NCBI GenBank assembly: GCA_028564675.1
Contig: JAOVVO010000222.1
Coordinates: 47,304 to 111,303 of the forward strand
Reading direction: 5' to 3'
Source: Onchocerca lupi
Lineage: Eukaryota; Nematoda; Chromadorea; Rhabditida; Onchocercidae
Length of the DNA: 64,000 nucleotides
Under the pieces are notes generated by a model. The model was not told the DNA's origin, did no database searches, and saw only the letters and a list, made by a program, of their open reading frames with translations. This document shows, in pieces, positions 25,488 through 38,295 of this stretch. Numbering within the stretch: the first letter of the stretch is position 1; every line of letters begins with the position of its first letter. The position numbers and the translations under genes are program-made.

Positions 25488-28354
25488 ATGTCCATTTACG
25501 CAATATCATGTCGCATTGTCGTCAGAGGATTTGGTGGAATTATTCCCAGTACTTCAGCTGGTGTCGTTCTGAATTTTCCCTCAACAATCAGTTGGAAGAA
25601 TTTTGATAACAGACGAAATTTTTCTGATGATACACATTCCACTATTGTAACGGGATTGCAGGTTGTTGATTTACTTTATTTAATATCAAGTTGAACTAAT
25701 TGAGAAATAAATAAAAACTCAGTTTACTGTAGTTTATTTCGAAATTAATTAGCCCCGAATTAATCGGAATGAAGTAATCATTAAATTAGTATGCCAAATG
25801 TCTTTAGACACAAATCAGATGTTAATTTCGAAATTTAATTATCCAGTAAAGTAAATTATTTGATTACTTTCAAAAATAAATTAAGACTTCTCCTATCGCT
25901 GGATGGTTCGAGCAATCGATGAAGTTATCACACAATTATGCCCAAAGTTTAGTTGAAAACTCGGGCTTAAATAATACTTTGCATGAACATTTGGGCTTAT
26001 ATACATGGTGGAAGCCCTCATCTTGGTACCGAGTATTCTTGGAATCTTTGCATACCAATTATGATTTATCCTGGCTTGCTACTGTAATATGTGGTAAAAT
26101 TTATGATTTCTGTGATAATCATTACGTAATCGTGTATCAACTCTGTGCTTTTGGTTTTCTATGGCTTTTTTGACGATATTTAATTAATTGACAAATTCTT
26201 TGTCTTCTTAAATCCTTCAACAATTTTTAATTCATCCAATTTCAATTCCTGTTTCTTTAACTTTTTCTGAACAATTTAAGTCAAAAAAATTTATGGTGTG
26301 AACTTAACTTATGATTTTCTGATAATAATTGACCTTTTTTTCAGCTACGGTGTTAGTTCGAATGGCTACGCTTTATTTGCCAGCTTTAATTTTGTGGAAG
26401 AGAACGCGATTCGAAGAACCTCAGCTTCCACTTCTACATCGTAAGAAATTTCTACATTCTGAACAAACTTTGTCTAAACTTTCATATCTATAAAACTTTA
26501 AATTTCCTCCATATTTTTAGAAATTCGAAGTCGGATTGGCTCGGTTCTATTGTATTCTTCAAATGTTGCACTCTTCCTGACGCAATACTGTGGTATCAAG
26601 AAAATGGCTGAAGCTATGTACGCTTTTTTTTGTAAAGTTAAGATAAAAATATTTAGTTGATTGTTACTTTAAAACAAATGAAATATTGTTCCTGCATTTA
26701 TAAAGATAATAATATTTTCAGTTATCCGAACTGGACAACATGTGGCATATTATCGTTCACCGATCTAACAGTACCAGATCCGGCTTTTTTATTACCTTCC
26801 CTAACTGCCATTTGTTTCACTTTCGCGAGTAAGGTAATGATGATATTACGATTTAAAAAATTTAACTAGTTTTCATCTATGAATCATAAATTGTTTCTTT
26901 ACAAAAGTGTAAACTGCTTCTTCCTAAAAAAGAAGAGACATGTAATCCGTTACTGTCTGCTTCATGGCGCTTTTCTAAGATTTCCTTATTTCTCTACACC
27001 TTTCGCTCACATTGAATAATTAATAAAATGTCTGCTCTTTTATTACTTTTTTTTCATCTTGTATTAAATTTATATTATTTTTGCGCTAGATGCGATTCTT
27101 ATGCTCTAGAATACTCATCGGACAGAAGATTCTGATTTGGACTACATTCTTTTTTTTTTTTTTTCAGAAATGGATTGAAACATTACAAATGCAAAAAACT
27201 GTAAGCAACTGGTTGTTAGGATTAAGGCCAAATAATACTATATATCCAATCATTGCATGTTCATTTTTTATTGCTAATAATGTTCCTTCGGTAAGTAATT
27301 TCCAAAAAAAAAAAAAAAAATTGGAGGCGAGATTTTAAATTTATTTCTTTTTAATATAAAAATTATTATACTTTGCACTGTTATTCATTAATGCTTGTAC
27401 AGCGAAATACTGACTTTACTTATTTTCTCATTTACTGTTTATGTTAGATATTAATTAAATGTTTACCCAGAAACTATTTGGATCACGGTTTTCTTGTTAC
27501 TTTTTCTTTTTTTTTCTTATTAGGCTCAGATTTTTATGTTTATTTAATTTATCACTTCACTTAGACTTACTTAGTTTATCAGTGTTTCTTCATTATATTT
27601 TTTACCCTTATTATTCTTTAAGATTGTTTGTGTTTATTGGATCACTTCGAGTTTAATTAGTAGTGTGCATGCGACAATATTGGGCACTCGTACAGCGCGA
27701 TCTCTCCTACATTTACCTAGCGTTTATTCAGATCCTGCCGAAGCTCGTCGTATTGAATTGCTAAATTACATTTCTGGTATTTTTGGTTTTTTTTTTCTCT
27801 TTTTTTTATAAAATTATTGCTATATTCATTTTGTTATTGCTGTTTGCCATTGATTGCATTTCCTTAACAGTATTCTTTTGAAGATTAGTTGGTTAATCTT
27901 GTAATGCCTGAACTTTCTGACTGCATACTCTTTAATCCCCCTTTGAAGGTTCGTTATAACACTAAAATCAATTTTTTAGAAAATCAAATTTAACAAAAAT
28001 CAAGAAATAGATAAGTTTTATATGAGACATAGTAATGAATTCAATTTTTCAGAAATGAAATGGAAGAGAGCAAATGAAAGAGAAGTTCAGAAGGGGATTG
28101 CTGAAATTGAGAAAAAAATTCATGAAGATGACGAGTTGTCCAAATCGCTTTTAAAAGAAGCAGAAAGCGTCGAACTTGAACGGGACTCACTTTTTCGAGA
28201 ACCATGGAAACAAAGTGCTGCTTTATCGTCTTCAAAGATTGCTAAATTGATGGAGCAGCGTGTAAAAGAAAATGTAATAGCGAAAACTGGAAAATCAAAA
28301 TCAATGATAAAAATTGATCGAAAATTTGAAATCGATGAAATTACGGCAGGCTAA
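25488..28354 (+). CDS. OXA1/YidC-family mitochondrial insertase, paralogue A (short matrix loop)
   Basis: Member of the OXA1 family, which inserts proteins into the mitochondrial inner membrane from the matrix side. Exons: 25488-25661, 25886-26093, 26345-26440, 26521-26617, 26722-26833, 27168-27290, 27623-27776, 28053-28354; phases agree, 421 residues. The N-terminus is basic and poor in acids (CRIVVRG), consistent with a presequence. Family marks are WWKPSSWYR, the first core helix with its conserved Arg (TVLVRMATLYLP), LFLTQY, and DLTVPDP (206-212). The C-terminal tail is long, charged and helical, the position used by OXA1 to contact the ribosome. Exons 3 and 4 are 48 and 42 nt shorter than in the two neighbouring paralogues, removing about 30 codons of the loop between the first two core helices. 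It is first of three tandem copies. Confidence 0.9.
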
Positions 28355-28629
28355 AATTGAATCTTTTTTTGCAGAGACCGTAATAGATTTCAGATAGGCA
28401 GATTTTTTAATTGTAAGATAGACAAAAGACGAGTCAAATTTTTTGTTAGATCATTTCATTTGTAGAGTTTTATTTTCAGACGTTTTTATTCCTATTTAAG
28501 TGAGATCATACCGGTGTCAGATGAATAGTAACATGATAGGCAATGTACAGAACTAGTTTGGTTGTTCAGGAATTTCTAAACCGTTAGGAAGATATTGAAT
28601 TATTGCTTAAAGTCTTTCAAGCATCATAA

Positions 28630-28700
28630 ATAACTGTACTGTGCGAAAATTTGAATTGGATTGAATTGTCATAACTGTACTGTGCGAAAATTTGAATTGG
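28630..28700. repeat. direct tandem duplication, about 41-bp period
   Basis: TAACTGTACTGTGCGAAAAT and the following TTGAATTGG occur twice, beginning near 28631 and 28672. The copies are identical over about 29 bases, so the duplication looks recent. Confidence 0.85.
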
Positions 28701-29010
28701 CACTATAACTTAATTAGGCTGTTCTATCAACCTAATTCATGAGTTAGTTGTTGCTATAAATCGTGCCTTAATCTTTGTTCAACCATGCATTGCTTATCGT
28801 TTATCATTTTTCATTGATGTTATAGATAAAATAATTACTTTATTTGTATCATTAATATAAATAAGGCACATGTAGTCTATTATTTAATGACTTTACTGGA
28901 TTAGTATTTTAGTGTTTTTGACAACTGGCACACGTTCTGGTATTTTCTTGTTTCTATGCTTTTTCACAATTTATAGTATATTTAAAAAATAATGGTGTAA
29001 TCTTATCGGA

Positions 29011-29120
29011 AAATTTAGTTTATTATTAATTAAAATAAAGTAAAATTAATTTAGTTTATTATTAATTTTAATAATAAAATTTAAAATTTAGTTTATTATT
29101 AATTAAAATAAAGTAAAATT
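29011..29120. repeat. AT-rich tandem repeat
   Basis: Two identical units containing TTTAGTTTATTATTAATT followed by AAAATAAAGTAAAATT start near 29012 and 29084, with a shortened third unit between them. Confidence 0.8.
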
Positions 29121-29425
29121 CAATGAAAAAATCCTTGCATAGTGTGCGGAAATGCTGTTTGACTCGAGAACGGTGTTTACTTACTACCGTCCTGATGTTT
29201 TGCGGATGATAATCTGTAAGGATTTTGTTTCGGTTAATTTAAAGTGATACTGCGCAGAGGATTTGAAGGATCCTTGAAATTTTGCACAAATTTATTATAT
29301 TCTGTGTTCTGGATAGTGCTCGAGGATCGAAAAACTTTTTCGTATTCCTGACTGGTTTTTGGGAATGTTGGATTATAAGGAGAAAACATATTTCAAAATT
29401 GGTAATGATGCTATATAATTTTAGG

Positions 29426-32400
29426 ATGCTTCCAAGATATCTGCAGATGATGCTACGGTTTAGACCGCATCTTTTGACGGAATTAAAATCCTTGCCAGCA
29501 GTGAAAACATCATCAAGACAAAACCTTGTAATTGCTGATCATTGTCAATTAATTTTACAGATTAGACATATATCTTTTTTCGGAGGAGATTCACCATCTT
29601 CGACTTCGCCAGTGGTTCCCGAAATATTGGTAAGTTCCTGGTTGGCATATGTTGTAGCTATTAGTTTTTGGATACTTTCTTGTTTAAGAACATCATGAAA
29701 ATTGGCATTTAAATTGCACTGATTATAATTAAATAATTAAAATTAAATCATTATTTCGATTTAGTTTTGATTAAATTTCATCAATCAGATGTAATTGAGT
29801 TCAGTTTGCTTGAAACAAGATTGACTGAATTGATTTTAAATTATTTTCTTTCAGGCTACACCGCATGCACCATTGGTTTCTACAGATTCAACAGATTTTA
29901 CGCTGATCGAACAATTACAATTGGGGGCTGTAAAAGATTTTCATTTATTTGATTTTCTTGGTGGAAATTCGCTGGTCAAAGAATATGACCTTTTTTCGTG
30001 GTGGAGTCCAGCATCGTGGTTTCGATTAGCTCTAGAATATATGCATTTTAATATTGATCTGCCATGGTGGTTAACTGTTATGTGTGGTAAGCTTGCATAG
30101 TTAAAGATTAAATGTGAAAAATGTTTACTTATTGATAATTTGGAATTCTAGTTTTATTGATCAATGAAATTAGTCGTTGGATAAGAAAATGAAAGATTCA
30201 CTACTTTCATAAGATCAAAATTTTTTAAATAGTTCTAGTGCCATAATTTTGCTCAACAAAATTTATTTTATGCTAATTTTTTTGTATTCAGTTGTTTTAC
30301 TGATTCGAAACGATGAAGTTTAAGTTTGTTCAAATGTAATGCATTAATTAATTTAGAGTATAAATTGCTTCACAGTTGAATTTCAGCCACTATAAGTTTA
30401 CGATTATTGATGATATTCGTACCAATCGCCTCTCACCGACTTATGGGACGAATACAGTTACACAAAAAAGAAATTGATGAATATAAAGGAAAAATTGAAA
30501 GTGCTCAAAGAAACGGAAATTTCTTGCTAAGTTTGTCTTTTCTATTTCTGTCTATGCTTCTTTTTCTGAAAAAATTTCTATTATTTAATCATTAATTACT
30601 GAAAGAAATTTTCTTTATCATAAATAAATCGGCACTTTAATTTTTAAATATAAAATAAACTTTCTTCATCCATTTCAGTAAGTTGAGCTTGCTCCACATT
30701 TTTAAATTCGGAGTTTAACTTGAAATTTTCTCCTCGTAACTTCTCTTTGTGCTTTTTTATTTTTAAAATAATGGCACTTCTGCAAATATTTTGCTTGTCA
30801 TGACCAGTGCTACTGTGCAATGCTTATCATTGCGGGTGGGGAAAACACTTTTCTGTTACTTTAAGATTGGAAATATTAATATGAATCGAAACTTATATAG
30901 CACTTCATCAGATTTTCGGGACTGAAAGTATTGATTATATATTTCACATACCAGTGAGTCATAGTTTTATGATATTTCAATTTCAGCGATGGAAGCTCAG
31001 AAAGAGATGAAAGACTTTTTGAAATCAAAGGATATCAAGCTTTCTCGACAATTTCTGTTTATGAGTCTTAATGGTGCTATTTTTATGACACAGTTTATTG
31101 CGGTGAAAAAATTGGCTGATGCTGCGTAAGCTTCAATGTTAGATATTAGAAGTGGTGTTACAAATTTTGCTTGTGAAATGTTTTGAATTCCTATTTTCTT
31201 ATTTTATTAATTTTTTTCAGTTTTCCTGGTCTGAGTACCGGCGGTTTGTACTGGTTCAAGGATTTGACTGTACCTGATCCTTATTATTTACTACCATTGA
31301 TTTCTGCTGTTACCGTCGCTGCGGTTTTCAAGGTGAATCAGTTGGAATTTTTATTAACTACACAAAATTTTTTGCAAATAATAGTTGGACAATTTGTAAT
31401 GTTCAGTGACATATTTAAGAAACATGAAAAAATTGAAATTTTTAAGAAAAAAAAACTTTGAACTTGTGTGCTATTTTTAATCATTATTAGGATGACATTT
31501 TCGCTTGAAAATCACATAAAAATATTATAAATTGAAATTTAAAAAAGAAAATATCTGGGACTCGAATTTAATGAGAAAAAAATATTGAGTAGTTGGAAAA
31601 ATAATATAAATTCATAAAGCATTAATTTTTATTTTTCCCATTTTCTTTTTTCTTTCTATCATGAGAAATAGCTAGGAACTTTTCCGGATAGATGGGAGCC
31701 GAAACTGGTGGAACAAATCAAGGTGTTAGTCCGCATGTTCAGAAAATGTTAACGAGGATCGGACCAGTTTTGGTTTTTGGATGTAGTACCAAAGTTTCTT
31801 CGGTGAGTTTTCTTCATTTTCAAGAAATATATCTCAATCAATGATTATTTAAAATTTGTAATGTTTGAAAAGATTGGATGTTCAAAATTAAATGGAACTT
31901 GCGCAAAAAAAGAATGAGTTATTGTAAATTTTTCTGTAATTCACTTAAATACAAATAAAATGGAAATTGTAATTTCCTGAACTTTAAATATTCAGTGCCG
32001 AACTTGTTATGAATCTGTATGTGTTTGTATTTGTTCTTGCTATTAATCCCATTTATTACTGCATTCTATGAACCATATATTTACTTTATAATTTTGATAG
32101 TTTCATTCGATATTTCAGTTATAAAAGAATTTCAGCATTCGAAATTTCAGGCTATAGCATTATACTGGTGTACATCAAACATAATTTCTGTAATATTTTC
32201 TGGAATATTCAAGATTCCATCAGTTCGTGCTCTTCTAAAGATTCCTCAACTACCATCGAAACAATTACAGTCCTACAAAAAAGTACCCAACTGAAATTAG
32301 AACAGACGATATGCAAAATTAAGTCCTTTTTTCAAACAGTTTTTATTAGTGAACTAAGTAATCAATTAAGGAAGAATACTTGAACAAATTTAACAAAATT

Positions 32401-32718
32401 TTGATTTTATTGAACTGTTCTGTTTTTTAGACAGAGTAAAAAGATATTTATTGAGAAAACAAAAGATAGTTCTGATGGATAAGATCTCCAGAGAAACGCG
32501 GAATATTAGTTATTTTAATGGATGTCATATTTGAGAAATTTCCGGATTTTTTTATTTTTTTCATTAATGACTTATTAAGCGATCTGATGTACAATAATGT
32601 TCTGATTTCAGCTTTCTTTTTGTTTCATTTGTGCTTTATCAATCTGTACAATTCGTGTTTATTTCAGGACTGGATGGCAAATGAGGCGAAAGAGAACATA
32701 GTTGAAAAGAAGAGATAG
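29426..32718 (+). CDS. OXA1L: OXA1/YidC-family mitochondrial insertase, paralogue B (most canonical)
   Basis: Closest of the three to animal OXA1L. Exons: 29426-29629, 29855-30086, 30387-30530, 30987-31125, 31221-31332, 31692-31802, 32151-32282, 32668-32718; phases agree, 374 residues. The N-terminus is basic (MLPRYLQMMLRFRP), presequence-like. Seen are WWSPASWFRLALE, the core helix with Arg (TISLRLLMIFVP), a charged matrix loop (QLHKKEIDEYKGKIESAQ), FMTQF, STGGLYWFKDLTVPDP, YYLLPL and ALYWCTSN, all at OXA1L positions. The last intron is the least certain: if it is not spliced the protein ends KKVPN at 32294, about 361 residues. The spliced version ends in a charged tail (DWMANEAKENIVEKKR) resembling the OXA1L C-terminus. 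Intron phases match copies A and C except the last one. Confidence 0.92.
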
Positions 32719-33588
32719 CCATGTGGTGGTACATTTCAGATGTTTCAAGATATGTGTGATTAATAATTTCGTCTTGATTTCGAGATTTGTAGCTTAATTG
32801 CTTAGATCAAAGTTAATAACTAATCGGTTGGATAGTAACAGATGCTAGCATCAGTTTTAGTCGTAATTTTTTTTCTTCAATCTAAAAATTTTTCGATTTC
32901 GACTTTTTTTCAGAAAAAGATTATCGTATATCACATAAATCGAGAATTATAATCACATAGTTGTGAAATTTATTTATTTTTTCTTCTCTGTTTGCTGAAG
33001 CTTTACTCTTTCGTGTATCGAAATTAACATGATAAATTTTGATACGCGAAAGAGTAAATCTGGATTCTTGGAAGACAGATAATTTTAGTTTATTATGTCT
33101 TCAATTGGTATTGTTGTTTCTTGTTTATATGTTGTATGTTGTGAAATAAGAATATTTTACAAAATTTATTTTTGTTATTGGTTTATTATTAGTTTAAGAC
33201 TCACTTGAAATTTTTGTTTTTGTCTAGTATTGCTCCTCCATATAAATTTCCTAGTCAGTTTCTATCATTGGTATCTTACACATGTTAACTTCTAAGGATA
33301 GCACTTGAACATATATTCAAATTAAGGATCAATGCCTTTTTTTCGTTTTGGTCTAGGCTGATATTTAATATGTTATTTCTATTTAGATACGTTACAGTAA
33401 TTATATAAAATGTACAACAACAAAGTTACAGGAAAATCATTTCGATTATAGCGTAGTGGTATTGATATTTTTAACCGAATATCAGATGGAAGTATTTGTA
33501 AAATCTGATTATTGAGGAAGTGATTTTTAGATTTCCAATTCGGATGGTGTAAAATTACAAAATCAGTTTTGCTTGAATTATTATTGGA
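32719..33588. other. spacer between OXA1-like genes B and C
   Basis: About 0.87 kb without coding signal. It contains a long hairpin at 33002-33058. No other structured element recognised. Confidence 0.55.
33002..33058 (+). other. long perfect hairpin (24-bp stem, 9-nt loop)
   Basis: Left arm 33002-33025 pairs with right arm 33035-33058. Of 24 pairs, 22 are Watson-Crick and two (33014/33046 and 33020/33040) are G-U in the plus-strand transcript but would be A-C mismatches in the minus-strand transcript. It lies about 285 bases downstream of the OXA1-like B stop codon. It could be a structured 3' UTR or processing element, a small-RNA precursor, or a short transposon remnant. Confidence 0.7.
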
Positions 33589-36500
33589 ATGGCGACAGCA
33601 TTTTATCTGGGAAGATCTCGTCTACCAATACAGCGTTTTTATGCTGCGATTACATCCGCTGCTGCAACAACAGTTCGTAGTTCCAGTTTTCAATCACAAC
33701 ACTGGGTAATTGCTATTCGGCATGCATCTACTGCGAAAGATATTTTCGTTGCATCGCAAGATTCTCTGATGGTATGTTAATGTCAATTAAAATTTTTATT
33801 TCTAACGTTACATATAGGAGAGAATAATTTAATGTCCAACAAACTTTCAAAATGGCCAATTTCGACATAGCGCCTTAGCTTTAGTGGTCTGAAGAATAGA
33901 TAAAAGTTGTTGTTTCATAATTTTCGCTGCGATGTTTGCTGTAAAAGGTAGCGCAGTAAACAATAGAACAGTAAGAAAAAACATATGCCGAAAAACTCGC
34001 AGCGAAATAATTTTGAGTGAAAATTCTGTTTTAATTAATTTTAGACAAGATTTAGATCTGTTCTTTATCAATAGGAAATTAAAATTGAGTAAAACCGCTT
34101 AACAAAAAACAAATATCATGAAGTATTGAATTGAACAAGTTTGTTGTAATGCCTCTAACACAGTTTTTAAATTGACCTTGAATTTTGTTTTATTAATTCA
34201 TTTAAATCTATTCTCATTTATAATATTATAAATACTTGAGGATCTTTTAGGATATACCGGATATTCCAATAATTACAATGCCAGAAGCAGCAACTAGTTC
34301 AGGCTTTTCCTTTTATGAGAAATGGCTTCTAAAGCTTGATATGTTAGAAATTTTCGGCCTGAATGGATCAACTGTGGATAGTCTTGGGCTTTTTTCATGG
34401 TATTCACCTGCTTCTTGGTATCGAATTGGTTTGGAATTTATCCATAATCATTTCGATCTCCCCTGGTTTGCTTCTATCATATTTAGTAAGCATTTCCATA
34501 TATAAATTAGGTATAAAAAGTAGGAATTGAAATTTTAAAATAGCAAATTTTTAAGCGAAAAGAAAATAATGAATTAGTAGTGAAAATTCGGATAGTTGTA
34601 AAGTCTTTTTCTAAACTTTTAATGTAATTTTTCTTAGTATGAAATTAAAGATAAGATGGCATTTTATTTCTTCTTTCACTGAACGGAAATTAATAACCTT
34701 ATGCTTTTAATTGGGAACATGTTATTCCTTCCTACTTTCATCGTTTTTCTTCTCTCTCACCTTTATTTTCTCAATTATGCTTTTCAGCCACATTGTGTTT
34801 ACGATTGGCATTTCTGCGAGCAACTTTATTCTTGCAAAGGTTTGCACCAAAGAAAATGATGCACGATGAAACGTTGAAAATGTTTGATGAGAAGAAGAAA
34901 GAAGCTCGAGAAATAATTCGCAGTGAAGCCTTGTGTAAGTCTTTTTCTGCTCTAAATAATTTCATTATGTTCTGAATTCAATGGACATATTATAATTATC
35001 GAAGTTATCATTATTTAATTGAAAATGATATGTTATCTTATCTTCATCAAAGAAAATACCAAGAATTTTTTTTTTTTTTAAAATTACAATAATAAGTGAA
35101 ATACATAGCGAAGTGTCATGTACAACTTAAAAAAATATTTTTTAGGATTTTGATAGATTTCTTCTACTCTCAGTATTTTGTTACAATGCCTTTGCTATTC
35201 CACGGTTTTAATCCACTTACCTGGCTCTCATTCACCTTGTGATACAGAATATTTTATTATTTTAGATCGGAAAATATCGCACGATGAAAATATTTATATC
35301 GACACTTATAATTTAAGATCCTCCAATAGGTATTATTATTTTTTGCTCAACTCAGTTTTATTCATTTCCCAATATCGAGGAATTATTCTTATGGCAGAAA
35401 ACAAGTAAGCGGTTTACTTTTTGTTTCTTCAGTTCAAGTGTACAAATAATATTCTGATATTCCATATTTGTTAGGTTCGAGCAACTGGAAATACAGTCAC
35501 TTTTTTGGCTGGGAAAAAGAAAAAATGAAATATCATTTATATCATTCGGAGAACTTGTATAGGGAAATTTTACTTGTATTATTTTAAATTTGCCGGATTT
35601 TTGGTCGAAATTGAAAAAAATGATGTGATTTTATCCTTATGAAATTTCATAGCTTTCCTGGTTGGAACACAGGCGGTGCACTATGGTTCGTTGATTTAAC
35701 AGTGACAGATCCTAATTTCATGGTACCAGCACTCTCATCTATTCTCATTGGATGCACACTTTTTGTAAGTTTTACCTTTTCTAGACAATCTATTTAAATT
35801 TTCGAGTAATATTTCGACTTGAAAAATTTTTTTTCTATTCAACTCGTCTATTTTTTCAGCTTGGATATGATCCGACCGGTACTGCATCTGCCGGCAAATA
35901 TGTTAAAATATTCAAGTATCTTGTGGTACCAGCCGGTGTATTCTTTTTTAGCTCAAGAGTTCCTGTTGTAAGTCTTTCCACATTTTCGGGATTTCTTTAC
36001 AAAATCTTGCTGATTTTTGCTGTCTTATATTAATTGTTAAATTGCTTCTGTATGAAAAATAGTCAAAAATTTGATCATACCTTTGAATTTAGTTAAATGA
36101 ACAATTTTTGTACAGTTTAGTTTCAGAATATTGTAAAAATATATTCAAATTTGAAAGCAACTTTTGTATTGTTGTAATTTATGGCAATTTTTATTTGATT
36201 TATTACTCTATTAGCATTTTCATCGTTCTATGCTCTCTTTTTAGGCCATTTCGATATATTGGTGTGCTTCAAATTTCTTCAATCTTTTGTTGACAACAAC
36301 TTTACGCATACCCAAAATCCGTTATGCTCTTGATATTCCATTGAAAGTAACGAAACCAAGTTCCGTATCGTTTCAAAAAGCATGGAAGCGTGCATTCGGT
36401 AACATTTTCCTTCCAAATTTTTGTGGAAAATCAGAATTACTGCTAGTTTTTTAATATCAGAGGTTTGAATAAATTAATTAATTATACCGTTATAGATGAA

Positions 36501-36742
36501 TGTGAATGTCAACTAAGAAAGCAACATTGAAAAAAAAAATCTTCAATTTTATAAATAAGCTCTCACTTATGTTATTTATTATATTGAATTTCGATTTAGA
36601 ATTTCAGTTTGCATCCTTTTCTTCAGGCTGGAAGAAGGAAACAGAAAAACAGGCTCGATCACGACCAGTAATGTGGGAAATAATGCAAAGACAAGATTTG
36701 GAAAGATTTGCGAAAGCTGGTAGATCAACCTCTGCGAAATAA
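33589..36742 (+). CDS. OXA1/YidC-family mitochondrial insertase, paralogue C (divergent)
   Basis: Exons: 33589-33771, 34251-34485, 34788-34934, 35266-35404, 35653-35764, 35860-35967, 36245-36398, 36627-36742; phases agree, 397 residues. The N-terminus is a clear mitochondrial presequence, rich in Arg, Ala and Ser with no acids for over 40 residues (LGRSRLPIQRF, AIRHAS). Family marks are WYSPASWYRIGLE, HNHFDLPWF, the Arg of the first core helix (CLRLAFL), a charged loop (FDEKKKEAREII), SQYRG, NTGGALWFVDLTVTDP and ISIYWCASN. The proline that ends the first core helix in copies A and B is replaced. Loop length equals copy B. Intron positions and phases are the same as in copy A throughout and as in copy B for all but the last intron. 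The family is certain; whether it is an active insertase cannot be judged. Confidence 0.92.
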
Positions 36743-38295
36743 TAATTGGATGAAGCTGTATTGAGATCGGGATTGATTCAAACTCGTTGATTGTTTTCGT
36801 AATGGTTTTTTTTTTTGATGGTATTTTGACTTTAGTTTGTGTCTTTGTAAAAAATTTTCTGACTTTTCAAGTGAATTTGTCAAATTCAAAGAAAATAAAT
36901 AAGCATTTCTAGGACATAAGCGGTAGCTCACATTGGCTACTCTATTCTTCTGAACAAATAGCTCCGTGAAATAGCAGCATTTTATTCTCCTCGAAAAATT
37001 TGAAATTTTATAAAAATAATATAATTTATAGACCTCCAATAAATTTTATTGCATTTGAAAGAAGAGAGCCAAAATTATCCGCCACACATAATGGTAATAT
37101 TTTTTTGTCAGGAATACCGACAATCAATTCGTCGGATTCGATATTGCACTCGGCATACAAAATTTACAATAGATACAATATACAGAGAAAATAACAAAAA
37201 TAATCGGTATGATCATTCTAATCTATCTTTTTCAAACAGAATTCTTAATCTTCTTGACTTCTCAAAAAGATCCGAGATTTCCTCATATTTTGCTCACCAA
37301 CATTTCGAAGGAAAAAGATGACAGAAATGAATTTGAAACTTTTCCATTAAAGAAGAATAGAAAAATAATAAATGGTTATATAATTTTTAGATCTTTACTT
37401 TGAATTTTTCATTTTGGAAAAAATGTTTAGTTTTATTTATTTTACATAAAATGCTGCCCCTTCAGTTTTCCCTAAGCAACATTATATGGTTTAACATATT
37501 ATGCTATAAATGATTGATAAATTGCAGAAAAAAAAAATAGTGAATTGCACATAATATTGTAACAAAAAAAATTTCAGCTGCATAGATCGCATGAAAAATT
37601 ACTATTTTGATATGAGCAGAAAAAAGATACGGCCCTAATTTAGAGCAGGTTTAAAATAATTTTTATTATTTTAGTTGTCACTGTAAAATTAATCTGATTT
37701 TATTATATGAATTTATGTGAAATATAGCAGATTTAACTACGGCATTATCAAAATAGTTCCAGAATAGCAAATTTTTATTTCAATTCTTTATAATATGAAG
37801 TCTCACTCTAAATTAGTCTAAAAAAAAAAAGGAAAAAAACATTTAAATCCATAATTTTTTTTTAATATATAGCGCAAACTTGAGAAAAAAAAAGTCGAAT
37901 TTTCCTTACTTCTTTAAATTTTGCTTATATTACACATAAGTTTCGATGGATCAGAAAACTTCACGAAGATCCATCGAAATATTTTTGAAATTTTTAGATT
38001 TTCTTATAGAAAATAAAAAATGAATTTCATAAAGCTATCAAAATGTTATATGATATAAAGGTTATTATTTATATAATTATAGAAATTACGATAATTGTTA
38101 CTGATATCGGTAAATGAAAGAAAAATATCGATATATGAAGAGCAATTATAATTAAGAATTTACAGTAACGATTATAAAAGTAAGAATAGCAATAATGATA
38201 ACAATAACACTATAGTCATTGATAATGCTATTAATTTCACAAGTCTGAAGTGATAAAATAGAAGATAACTTTTGCTCTCGCAATAATTGCAATTG
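36743..38295. other. convergent spacer between OXA1-like C and the ZP gene
   Basis: About 1.55 kb between two genes whose 3' ends face each other. No coding feature recognised; small open frames near 37000-37400 have no homology that I can see. It contains a perfect 12-bp hairpin at 37941-37979. Confidence 0.5.
37941..37979. other. perfect 12-bp inverted repeat
   Basis: TTTCGATGGATC at 37941-37952 and its exact reverse complement at 37968-37979, separated by 15 bases. It lies between the 3' ends of two convergent genes. It may be a terminator-like or transposon-derived palindrome; no function is shown. Confidence 0.6.

Larger units (their letters stand above)
28355..29425. other. spacer between OXA1-like genes A and B, with local duplications
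   Basis: About 1.07 kb without a recognised gene. It holds a direct duplication with period about 41 bp (28630-28700) and two identical AT-rich units with a partial copy between them (29011-29120). A TAATTTTAG ending one base before the next start codon (29426) is a candidate trans-splice acceptor. Confidence 0.55.

Noticed and set aside
35154..35240. Extra exon of OXA1-like C reading YFVTMPLLFHGFNPLTWL
   Set aside because: It opens in phase but has no usable donor before TGA. The exon at 35266 follows directly from 34934 in phase and aligns with copies A and B.
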